Source: Brevundimonas pondensis
Lineage (GTDB): Bacteria; Pseudomonadota; Alphaproteobacteria; Caulobacterales; Caulobacteraceae
Assembly: GCF_017487345.1 (NCBI RefSeq)
Contig: NZ_CP062006.1
Coordinates: 874,001-938,000 of the forward strand
Reading direction: 5' to 3'
Length of the DNA: 64,000 bases
Of the stretch, positions 36,705 through 44,199 are shown piece by piece. The notes beneath the pieces are model-generated. The model ran no database searches and was not told where the DNA came from. It saw only the letters and a list, made by a program, of their open reading frames with translations. The stretch's first letter is position 1. The number at the start of each line of letters is the position of its first letter. A program made the position numbers and the translations under genes.

Positions 36705-36890
36705 TCTGTCGGGGCAGGTCTCCTGGCTCACGGGTCACGGCTTCAGGCTCGGCCTTCCCGGCGTCGAAACGCCAGTGACACAAGATGAACCTTCGGCTCG
36801 CCGCTTACAGTTGCGGGGGCAGCGCCGGTGTCGCACCGGCTTCCCTCTTAGCTCCGCGCCGCCGAAACGACGCGCAGACCACGACGGCGG
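36705..36890 (-). ncRNA. Cobalamin riboswitch upstream of metE
   Basis: Reading the minus strand, the leader contains the class hallmarks in order: AGGGAAGCCGGTGCGACACC, CGCTGCCCCCGCAACTGTAA, a CACTGGC/GGGAAGGC block, and the B12 box GAGCCAGGAGACCTGCC (plus strand about 36712-36728). These are the conserved core blocks of the adenosylcobalamin riboswitch. It lies about 120 bases before metE, the B12-independent enzyme, which is the textbook target. Outer boundaries are approximate. Confidence 0.95.
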
Positions 36891-36922
36891 GCAAAAGGCC
36901 TTATGCGCCGGGGTAAGTCAAG

Positions 36923-36948
36923 AACATATAACGATATGCTTATATGTT
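36923..36948. promoter_or_regulatory. AT-rich 26-bp palindrome, likely operator in the metE promoter
   Basis: AACATATAA (36923-36931) and TTATATGTT (36940-36948) form 9-bp arms around an 8-base centre whose middle ATAT is also symmetric, so 22 of 26 bases are self-complementary. It sits in a sharply AT-rich patch within GC-rich DNA, between the riboswitch and the stop codon of the chorismate-mutase-like gene. On the minus strand TTGACT follows directly, so the site overlaps a possible -35 region of the metE transcript. A dimeric repressor or activator of methionine metabolism (for example an ArsR-family protein) is a plausible binder. Confidence 0.65.
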
Positions 36949-37289
36949 TATGGCTTGGGGTTGCGTGTGCGGTCCCAGGTTCCGAACTCGTGGGCGATGC
37001 AGCGGTCGATCAGCAGGCGCCAGACCGGCTCGGCGATGTCGGGCGACAGGCCGGCGGGTTCGGCCGCCGCCAGCACCTTTGCCACCACGTCGTCGATGCG
37101 GGCCTGGTCGAAGACGGCGTCGCGGTTCGGCTTGATGCGGGCGGCGGCGTCCATATAGCGCTGGCGCTCGGCCAGCAGGGTCACCAGAGCGCGGTCCAGG
37201 GCATCCACGCCCTGACGCACGTCGATCATGGTTGCGCAGTCTTCCGGGGCCTTGCGGTCGTCGATGGCGACGGTGCGGGGGGCGGTCAT
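36948..37289 (-). CDS. Chorismate mutase family protein
   Basis: The 113 residues are an all-helical chorismate mutase type II fold. MIDVRQGVDALDRALVTLLA starts the first long helix with the usual Arg and Asp, ERQRYMDAAARIK follows, and PVWRLLIDRCIAHEF is the last helix. Such small proteins convert chorismate to prephenate or act as isochorismate-pyruvate lyases; the sequence does not decide which. It begins 4 bases after the stop of the ferredoxin-NADP reductase gene and is likely co-transcribed. The ATG at 37289 avoids overlap with that gene. Confidence 0.82.
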   Translation of the reverse strand: MTAPRTVAIDDRKAPEDCATMIDVRQGVDALDRALVTLLAERQRYMDAAARIKPNRDAVFDQARIDDVVAKVLAAAEPAGLSPDIAEPVWRLLIDRCIAHEFGTWDRTRNPKP

Positions 37290-37293
37290 CAGG

Positions 37294-38109
37294 TCAGCCG
37301 ACAAAGGCGCGCTCCAGAACATAGTCGCCGGGTTCGGCGTTCGAGCCTTCTTTCAGGCCGTAGGATTCCAGCAACTCGCCGGTCTCCTTGATCATGGCCA
37401 TCGAGCCGCACAGCATGACGCGGTCGCTGTTGGGCGAGAAGCCGATGGGCAGTTGCAGGTCGGCGAAGACGTCGCCCGACTTGATGCGATCGGTGATGCG
37501 GCCCGGCGTCTCGAAACGCTCGCGGGTCACGGTCGGATAATAGGTCAACTGAGCCTTGGCCTCGTCGCCGATCAGCGGATCGTCGTGGATCTCGTGGCTG
37601 AAGAAGTCGCGATAGGCCAGGTCGGCGACGTTGCGCACCGTGTGGCAGACGATGACCTGCTTGAAGCGGGAATAGGTTTCCGGATCGCGCGCGACCGACA
37701 GCCAGGGCGCCAGGCCCGTGCCGGTGCCGATCAGCCACAGACGCTCGCCGCCGGTCAGGGCGTCCAGCACCAGGGTGCCGGTCGGCTTCTTGCCCATCAG
37801 AACGCTGTCGCCCGGCTGGATCTTCTGCAAGCGCGAGGTCAGGGGGCCGTCCTCGACCTTGATCGAGAAGAACTCCAGTTCCTCGGCCCAGAAGGGCGAT
37901 GCGATGGAATAGGCGCGCAGGATGGGCTTTGCGCCGTCTTCGCCCGGCAGACCGATCATGACGAACTCGCCCGAACGGAAGCGGAAATCCTCCGGCCGTT
38001 TCACGCCGAAGCTGAACAGTTGATCGTTCCAGTGGCGGACCCACAGGACTTCCAGATTGTGGAACGGGCTGGCCTTGACGGGCGGCGCGGCGGTGGAGGC
38101 GTCGGACAT
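37294..38109 (-). CDS. fpr: Ferredoxin-NADP reductase
   Basis: Flavoprotein of 271 residues that moves electrons between NADPH and ferredoxin or flavodoxin. It shows the FAD motif RAYSIASP (about 66-73), the phosphate-binding loop GTGTGLAPWL, VCHTVRN, and the NADP-contact segment MLCGSMAMIKET. The length and motifs match the bacterial Fpr group. It is divergent from the dipeptidyl peptidase gene, with 105 bases between the starts that must hold both promoters. Such enzymes are often tied to oxidative stress, but no SoxR-like site was recognised. Confidence 0.93.
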   Translation of the reverse strand: MSDASTAAPPVKASPFHNLEVLWVRHWNDQLFSFGVKRPEDFRFRSGEFVMIGLPGEDGAKPILRAYSIASPFWAEELEFFSIKVEDGPLTSRLQKIQPGDSVLMGKKPTGTLVLDALTGGERLWLIGTGTGLAPWLSVARDPETYSRFKQVIVCHTVRNVADLAYRDFFSHEIHDDPLIGDEAKAQLTYYPTVTRERFETPGRITDRIKSGDVFADLQLPIGFSPNSDRVMLCGSMAMIKETGELLESYGLKEGSNAEPGDYVLERAFVG

Positions 38110-38214
38110 GGGGCCTAACTAGGCGGTCGCGGGCGAATGCGAAAGGCTCGCGGGCGTCGCAGCCGCGCAGATTTGCGGATGACGGCGGAAGAATCCGCCT
38201 CTAGCTTCGCCGCC

Positions 38215-40497
38215 ATGCGCACATTCCTTCTTGCTTCGACGATCCTGATGGCTGCGACCTCGGCCTTTGCCCAATCTTCTCCGCAGCCGGCGGCTCCGCC
38301 CGCCGCCACAGCGCCCGCGTCCTCGATCCTGACGGTCGAGCGGGTGTTCGCCAATCCGTCCCTGGCCGGGCCGGTGGCCAAGGGCGTTAGCCTGTCGCCC
38401 GACGGCGAACTGGTCGCCTTCCTGCGCTCGCGCGAGGACGACGTGGACGTGCTGGACCTGTGGGCCGCGCCGGTGAAGGGCGGCGAGCCCTTCAAGCTGA
38501 TCGACGCACGGGCCTTGGTCCCTGATGCCGGCGAGCTGTCCGAGGCCGAGAAGGCGCGGCGCGAACGGATGCGGATTTCGCAGCGGGGCGTGGTCGAATA
38601 TTCGTGGGACGAGCAGGGCCGCTACATCCTGGCGCCGCTGGAAGGCGACATCTTCCTGGCTAACCGTGCTGATGGCAGCGTGCGCCGTCTGACCGAAACC
38701 ACGGCCGATGAGATCGACGCCAAGGTTTCGCCCAAGGGCGCCTTCGTCAGCTTCGTGCGGGATCAGGATCTGGTCGTGCTCAACCTGGCCTCGGGCGCCG
38801 AGCAGGCGATCACCACGGACGGCGACGGACTGATCACCTGGGCCACGGCCGAGTTCATCGCCCAGGAAGAGCTGGATCGCGACACCGGCTACTGGTGGAG
38901 CCCGGACGAGCGTTTCATCGCCCTGCAACGCACCGATGAGACCCAGGTCGACATCATTCCGCGCCTGGACATCACCGGCGGCGGCGCCTCGGTGATCGAG
39001 CAGCGCTACCCGCGCGCCGGTCGCCCCAACGCCGTGGTCGAACTCTATGTGCAGGACGTGCAGGCGGGGCAGCGGGTCAAGGTCGACCTGGGCGCGAACG
39101 CCGACATCTATCTGGCCCGCGTCAACTGGGCCAAGGACGGGCGGACCCTGTACGTCCAGCGCCTGTCGCGCGACCAGAAGACGCTCGACCTGCTGAGCGT
39201 CGATCCGGCGACTGGCGCCAGCCGCGTCATCGCCACCCAGCGCTCGGACGCCTGGGTGCCGCTGAATCATGACTTCAAGGCGCTGACGGACGGGAACTTC
39301 ATCTGGGCGTCGGAAGAGAGCGGCTGGAAGCACCTCTATCTCCACAACCGCGACGGCCGCCGCCTGCGGGCGATCACGCGCGGCGACTATCCGGTCAAGG
39401 CGCTGGAAGGCGTCAATGAGGCGACGGGGGAGATCTTCTTCACCGCCTCGATGCGCGACGGCAAGGAGTACCCGATCGAGCAGCAGCTGTTCCGCGCCAG
39501 CATGAAGCGGACCGCGACGCCCGTAGAGATCACCCCGCGCGGCGGCTGGTGGAGCGCCTCGGTCAACCGGACCGGCACGGCCTATGTCGGCAATTATACC
39601 GACGTGAACACGCCGATGCAGTCGGCCCTCTATGGCATCGACGGCCAGCGCATCCGCTGGATCGAGGAGAACAGGCTGCAGCCCGGCCACCCCTTCTGGC
39701 CCTATGCCGAGCGGCAGCAGAAGCCGACCTTCGGCACCCTGCAAAGCCACGGCGAGACGCTGATGTGGCAGATGACCACGCCGCCTGATTTTGACCCAAG
39801 CAAGACCTATCCAGTCGTGATGCAGGTGTACGGGGGGCCCTCGGGCGGCGGCGTGAAGAACGGCTGGCAGTCGGCGACCAACCAGTTGCTGACCGAGGCG
39901 GGCTATATCGTCTTCAGACTGGACAACCGGGGCGAGGGCGATCGTTCGGCGGCGTTCAAGCAGGCCCTCTATCTGAAGATGGGTCAGCCCGAGATCGAGG
40001 ATCAGGTCATCGCCGCCGACTATCTGCGGTCGCTGCCCTATGTCGATGACAGCCGCATCGCCATGATGGGCTGGTCCTATGGCGGCTTCATGAGCCTGAT
40101 GGCGCTGACCGAGCCCAAGATGGGTCTGGCCTCGGCCCTGGCGGGCGCCCCGCCGACCGAGTGGAGCCTCTACGACACCGCCTATACCGAGCGCTACATG
40201 TCGACGCCGCAGGCCAATGTGGACGGCTATGCCGCCTCCGACGTGCTGGGCCGCCTCGATCACCTGACCGGGCGTCTGCTGCTGCTGCACGGCATGGCCG
40301 ACGACAACGTCATCTTCGAGAACACCACGCGGGTGCTGAACGCGCTGCAGGAAAAGAGCATTCCCTTCGAGACCATGCTCTATCCCGGACAGCGTCATGG
40401 CGTGCGCGGCAACGAGAGGCAGCTTCACCTATGGCGCACCTACCTCGACTTCCTCGACCGCACCATCGGCGCGCGGGCGCCCGCCAAGGCGGATTGA
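38215..40497 (+). CDS. Dipeptidyl-peptidase IV-like S9 serine peptidase
   Basis: Exported prolyl dipeptidase of 760 residues. A signal peptide (ending SAFAQ) is followed by a DPPIV N-terminal beta-propeller (about 60-490) and an alpha/beta-hydrolase domain. The catalytic triad is visible as Ser621 in GWSYGGFMS, Asp696 in HGMADDNV and His728 in GQRHGVRG. It releases N-terminal X-Pro or X-Ala dipeptides in the periplasm. I chose the ATG at 38215 because it places the signal peptide directly at the start. The amidase gene begins within its last codons. Confidence 0.93.
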   Translation: MRTFLLASTILMAATSAFAQSSPQPAAPPAATAPASSILTVERVFANPSLAGPVAKGVSLSPDGELVAFLRSREDDVDVLDLWAAPVKGGEPFKLIDARALVPDAGELSEAEKARRERMRISQRGVVEYSWDEQGRYILAPLEGDIFLANRADGSVRRLTETTADEIDAKVSPKGAFVSFVRDQDLVVLNLASGAEQAITTDGDGLITWATAEFIAQEELDRDTGYWWSPDERFIALQRTDETQVDIIPRLDITGGGASVIEQRYPRAGRPNAVVELYVQDVQAGQRVKVDLGANADIYLARVNWAKDGRTLYVQRLSRDQKTLDLLSVDPATGASRVIATQRSDAWVPLNHDFKALTDGNFIWASEESGWKHLYLHNRDGRRLRAITRGDYPVKALEGVNEATGEIFFTASMRDGKEYPIEQQLFRASMKRTATPVEITPRGGWWSASVNRTGTAYVGNYTDVNTPMQSALYGIDGQRIRWIEENRLQPGHPFWPYAERQQKPTFGTLQSHGETLMWQMTTPPDFDPSKTYPVVMQVYGGPSGGGVKNGWQSATNQLLTEAGYIVFRLDNRGEGDRSAAFKQALYLKMGQPEIEDQVIAADYLRSLPYVDDSRIAMMGWSYGGFMSLMALTEPKMGLASALAGAPPTEWSLYDTAYTERYMSTPQANVDGYAASDVLGRLDHLTGRLLLLHGMADDNVIFENTTRVLNALQEKSIPFETMLYPGQRHGVRGNERQLHLWRTYLDFLDRTIGARAPAKAD

Positions 40498-42014
40498 TCC
40501 TCGCCGCCGTCAGCGCCCTGGCGCTGACGGCGTGCGCCACGGCCAAGGAGGAACCGGCGGCTGCGACGTCGGGGCGTCAGCTTCCGACGGCAGCGCAGAT
40601 CATTGACCATATGGCCTTTTATGGACCGAGCCATGTTGCGTGGGCGCGACGGATCGACCGGCAGGCGGGCGAGGCTGTCGCGCCGAACGCCTTGGTGATG
40701 TTGGCGCCGCGCATCGATTGGGCGGCGAGCGAGGGGGAGGGCTATCTGGAGGGCCTTCCTGTCCTGCTGAAGGACAATATCGAGACGCGCGATATGCCGA
40801 CGACGGCCGGTTCGTTGGCCCTGGCCGCCAATGCGCCAGGGCGCGACGCGCCTCTGGTCGCCCGACTGCGGGAGGCCGGGGCGATCATCCTCGGCAAGAC
40901 CAATCTGTCGGAGTGGGCCAATATCCGCTCGTCGGATTCCATCAGCGGCTGGAGCGCGGTCGGGGGGCAGACGCGCAACCCCTATGACCCCGCCCGGACG
41001 CCGTGCGGTTCGTCGTCGGGCAGCGCGGTGGCGGTGGCCATCGGTCTGGCGCCGGTCGCCATCGGCACCGAGACGGACGGCTCGATCACCTGTCCCGCCT
41101 CGGTCAACGGCGTGGTCGGATTCAAGCCGACCGTGGGTCTGGTCAGCCGTACCCACGTCGTGCCGATCAGCCATTCGCAGGACACCGCCGGCCCCATCGC
41201 CACGACGGTCGAGGACGCGGCCATCGTCCTGAGCGTCATCGCGGGCAGCGATCCCGCCGACCCGGCGACGGCCGAGGCCGATGCGCGCAAGGTCGATTAT
41301 CGCGCGGCGCTGGACGCGAACAGCCTGCGGGGCGCCCGCATCGGGGTGATGCGCTTCCTGTCGCCCTCCTATTCCGCCGAGACCCGCGCCGAGTTCGAGC
41401 GGGCCCTGACCGCCCTGCGCGCCGCCGGGGCCGAGGTGGTCGAGATCGAGCAGGCGCCGACCGATCTGCGCGCCATCGGCGGGTGGGAGTTGACGGTCCT
41501 GCTGACCGAGCTGAAGCACGACCTGAACGCCTATCTGGCCTCGACCGAGCCGGCGCAGGTGAAGACGCGGACCCTGGCCGACGTCATCGCCTTCAACGCC
41601 GCCGAGCCGCGCGAGACGGTGTTGTTCGGCCAGGACCTGTTCGAGAAGGCCCAGGCGACCCGCGGCCTGGGTGATCCGGCCTATGTCGAGGCGCGGGCCA
41701 GGTCGCTGCGGGCGGCGGGACCGGACGGGATCGACCGGATGATGACCGAGCACAGGGTGGTCGCCCTGATCGCGCCGACGACCTCGCGCGCCTGGACCAA
41801 TGATCCCAAGGACGAGGACGAGATGCAGGGCTCGGCCAGTCGGCTGGCGGCGGTCGCGGGCTATCCGCACCTGAGCGTGCCCATGGGTTTCGACCGGGGG
41901 ATGCCGGTGGGGCTCAGCTTCATCGGCGGCAAGTGGGACGACGCCCGCATCCTGTCGCTGGGCTATGCCTATGAACAGGTGACCAAGGAGCGAAGGGCGC
42001 CGCCGCTGCCCTGA
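40431..42014 (+). CDS. Amidase signature family enzyme, probable lipoprotein
   Basis: The 527 residues carry the Ser-cisSer-Lys amidase signature: LLKDNIETRDMPTTAGS for the Lys and CGSSSGSAVAVAIGL for the serines. The N-terminus reads as a lipoprotein signal with the lipobox LALTAC. The start is uncertain: the ATG at 40431 overlaps the peptidase gene by 67 bases but gives a positively charged n-region, while a TTG at 40494 sits in a 3-base overlap with the peptidase stop. It hydrolyses a C-N amide; the substrate is unknown. Coupling to the S9 peptidase suggests peptide or amide scavenging. Confidence 0.85.
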   Translation: MAHLPRLPRPHHRRAGARQGGLILAAVSALALTACATAKEEPAAATSGRQLPTAAQIIDHMAFYGPSHVAWARRIDRQAGEAVAPNALVMLAPRIDWAASEGEGYLEGLPVLLKDNIETRDMPTTAGSLALAANAPGRDAPLVARLREAGAIILGKTNLSEWANIRSSDSISGWSAVGGQTRNPYDPARTPCGSSSGSAVAVAIGLAPVAIGTETDGSITCPASVNGVVGFKPTVGLVSRTHVVPISHSQDTAGPIATTVEDAAIVLSVIAGSDPADPATAEADARKVDYRAALDANSLRGARIGVMRFLSPSYSAETRAEFERALTALRAAGAEVVEIEQAPTDLRAIGGWELTVLLTELKHDLNAYLASTEPAQVKTRTLADVIAFNAAEPRETVLFGQDLFEKAQATRGLGDPAYVEARARSLRAAGPDGIDRMMTEHRVVALIAPTTSRAWTNDPKDEDEMQGSASRLAAVAGYPHLSVPMGFDRGMPVGLSFIGGKWDDARILSLGYAYEQVTKERRAPPLP

Positions 42015-42047
42015 GCAACCTCGACCGTTCATGCGGGTTAAACGGCC

Positions 42048-42470
42048 ATGGAAAAGCTGTTCAACCATTTCGCCAATACGACGGCCAAGGTGGCGGGCCG
42101 TCCGTGGACCTTCATCCTGTGTCTGTTGCTGGTCCTGGTCTGGGCCGTGACGGGCCCGGCCTTCAAGTTCAGCGAGACCTGGCAGCTGGTGATCAACACC
42201 GGCACGACCATCATCACCTTCCTGATGGTCTTTCTGATCCAGAACACCCAGAACCGCGACGCGGCGGCCATGCACGCCAAGCTGGACGAGTTGGTCTATG
42301 CGGTGAAGAAGGCCGATGCGGGCTTCATCGGCATCGAGCACCTGACCGACAAGGAGCTGGCGGTCATCCTGCAGGAGGTCGAGCGGCGCGGGCGCGACAT
42401 CCATGCGGGGCAGCCGGCGCGGGCGGTCAGGAGCCGGCCGGCCAGGCGCGCGGCGGAGAGCGAGACCTGA
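42048..42470 (+). CDS. Low-affinity Fe2+ permease family small membrane protein
   Basis: The 140 residues have two transmembrane helices (about 20-40 and 48-68) and the family segment FSETWQLVINTGTTIITFLMVFLIQNTQNRD split around the second helix, then a charged cytoplasmic tail (KLDELVYAVKKADAGFIGIEHLTDKEL). This matches the family named after a yeast low-affinity iron permease, though in bacteria transport activity is not established. It lies 33 bases after the amidase. Confidence 0.85.
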   Translation: MEKLFNHFANTTAKVAGRPWTFILCLLLVLVWAVTGPAFKFSETWQLVINTGTTIITFLMVFLIQNTQNRDAAAMHAKLDELVYAVKKADAGFIGIEHLTDKELAVILQEVERRGRDIHAGQPARAVRSRPARRAAESET

Positions 42471-42667
42471 AAAACAGAGTCCAATTCGTCTGAATCGTCT
42501 GAAATGCCTCCTTGGCCGCTGGCGAAGCGCGCATCATGGCGCACGGGCGGCTGGCGGCGGGCCGATCGCCTCAAGACGCGGACAATCGCCCTATTTTACC
42601 GGGATTGGAGGGGGATGTCAGGCGGGTTGATCTGTTCAAACCCTGCGCCGACACCCCTCATCCTGCC
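42471..42667. other. Intergenic region between convergent genes
   Basis: This 197-base stretch lies between the Fe-permease-like gene and the end of the minus-strand M20 gene. I see no coding frame with support, no strong hairpin with a T run and no repeat. Confidence 0.5.
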
Positions 42668-44119
42668 CTAGTCGCGGTAGTTGAGCGCCGGGGCGCGGTC
42701 GCCCAGCAGGGCCTCGTATTTGAAGTCCGGGCCGCGACGACGCTCGAACTCGGCCTTGGCCGTGGCGATGGTGTCCGGGCTCTGGAACAGTTCGGCGGTG
42801 GTCAGGGCCAGGGTCTTGGCGGCCAGATGGGCGCCCTTCAGGCCGATGGTCGAGCCGGCGGCCACGACGTTCTGCCAGGAGTGACCCGCCGATCCGGGGA
42901 CGAAGGTGGCGGTGGACAGGCCGACTGTCGGCGCGACCCACGACACGTCCGAGACGTCGGTCGAACCGCCGAAGTCGCCGCCGATCACGGCCGGTTCGAT
43001 CGCGCCGACGCTGGCCAGGTCCGGCTTGGTCGGCAGGGTCTTCTGGATCTCGGTCGCCAGGGCGATTTCCTCGGGCGTCCAGGTGATGCCGCCGACATGA
43101 CGCAGGTTGCGGTCCATGACGGTCATCAGGGCTTCGTTCGGCAGCATGGAATAGACGCCGCCGATGGCCTCGAACTCGACGCGGGTGCCGGTGCCGAGCG
43201 CCGCGCCCTCGGCGGCCTTCTTGACCCGCTCCAGCACGTCGCGGACGATCTGCGGGTCGTTGTGGCGGACGTAGTAGTAGCTCTCGGCGAAGGCCGGGAC
43301 GACGTTGGGCGCCTTGGCCCCGTCGGTGATGGCGTAGTGGATGCGGGTGCGGTCGGGCACGTGCTCGCGCATCAGGTTGACCATGGCGTTCATGGCCTCG
43401 ACCCCGTCCAGGGCCGAGCGTCCGCGATCCGGCGCGGCGGCGGCGTGGGAGGAGACGCCGTAGAAGCGGAACTTGCCCGAGACGTTGGACATGGTGTCGC
43501 CCTGACGGGCGCTGTTGACGTTGCCGGGATGCCAGTGGACGGCGACGTCGACATCGTTGAACAGGCCGTCGCGGACCATGTAGACCTTGCCCGAGCCGCC
43601 TTCCTCGGCGGGGGTGCCATAGACGCGCAGCTCGCCCTTGATGTTGTTGGCGACCATCCAGTCCTTGACCGCGATGGCGGCGTGGACGGACGCCGCGCCG
43701 AACAGGTTGTGGCCGCAGCCGTGGCCCGCGTGACCACCGGCGGATTCCTGCACCGGGTTCAGGGTCTGCGACAGGCCGGGCAGGGCGTCGTATTCGGCCA
43801 GGACGGCGATGACCGGGCCGTCGCCGTTCTTGAAGCTGGCCAGGAAGGCGGTGGGTTCGTTGGCGATGCCCGGCGTGACCTGGAAACCGGCCTCGCGAAG
43901 CTGGCCCTGCAGCAGGGTCGAGCTTTGGGTTTCCTGATAGCCCAGCTCGGCGAACTTCCAGATTTCGAGGGCGGCGTGGTCCAGGGCCGGCTGGTTGCGC
44001 TCGACCGTGCCGGTGATCTGGGCGCGGGCCTGGGGCGACAGTTCGGCGGCGAAGGCCGGGGCGGTCAGGCCGGTCAGGGCGGCGGCGAGCGCCAGGGCGC
44101 GCATCGAGACGGGTTTCAT
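42668..44119 (-). CDS. Exported M20 family amidohydrolase
   Basis: The 483 residues comprise a signal peptide ending APAFA, then an M20D-type metal-dependent amidohydrolase with AEYDALPG, GHGCGHNLFG (metal ligands) and TPAEEGGSGK, and a dimerisation domain with HPGNVNSARQG and SSHAAAAP. It resembles p-aminobenzoyl-glutamate or N-acyl amino acid hydrolases; the substrate is not defined. I chose the ATG at 44119, which gives a clean signal peptide. A terminator separates it from the upstream receptor gene, so it probably has its own promoter or relies on read-through. Confidence 0.9.
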   Translation of the reverse strand: MKPVSMRALALAAALTGLTAPAFAAELSPQARAQITGTVERNQPALDHAALEIWKFAELGYQETQSSTLLQGQLREAGFQVTPGIANEPTAFLASFKNGDGPVIAVLAEYDALPGLSQTLNPVQESAGGHAGHGCGHNLFGAASVHAAIAVKDWMVANNIKGELRVYGTPAEEGGSGKVYMVRDGLFNDVDVAVHWHPGNVNSARQGDTMSNVSGKFRFYGVSSHAAAAPDRGRSALDGVEAMNAMVNLMREHVPDRTRIHYAITDGAKAPNVVPAFAESYYYVRHNDPQIVRDVLERVKKAAEGAALGTGTRVEFEAIGGVYSMLPNEALMTVMDRNLRHVGGITWTPEEIALATEIQKTLPTKPDLASVGAIEPAVIGGDFGGSTDVSDVSWVAPTVGLSTATFVPGSAGHSWQNVVAAGSTIGLKGAHLAAKTLALTTAELFQSPDTIATAKAEFERRRGPDFKYEALLGDRAPALNYRD

Positions 44120-44144
44120 CGGGAACTCCACGAACAGGCAGCGA

Positions 44145-44179
44145 AACAAAAAGAACGGAGAGCGATGGCGCGCTCTCCG
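44145..44179 (-). terminator. Rho-independent terminator after the TonB-dependent receptor gene
   Basis: On the minus strand CGGAGAGCG pairs with CGCTCTCCG (plus 44156-44164 and 44171-44179), a 9-bp stem with a 6-base loop, followed by TTCTTTTTGTTT. This is a classical intrinsic terminator 21 bases after the receptor stop. Confidence 0.9.
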
Positions 44180-44199
44180 CCCTGTTGGCGATGGACGTT

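Noticed and set aside
40161..40430. Upstream extension of the amidase frame to 40161
   Set aside because: It would overlap 270 bases of the S9 peptidase catalytic domain, and the extension is a shadow of that gene.
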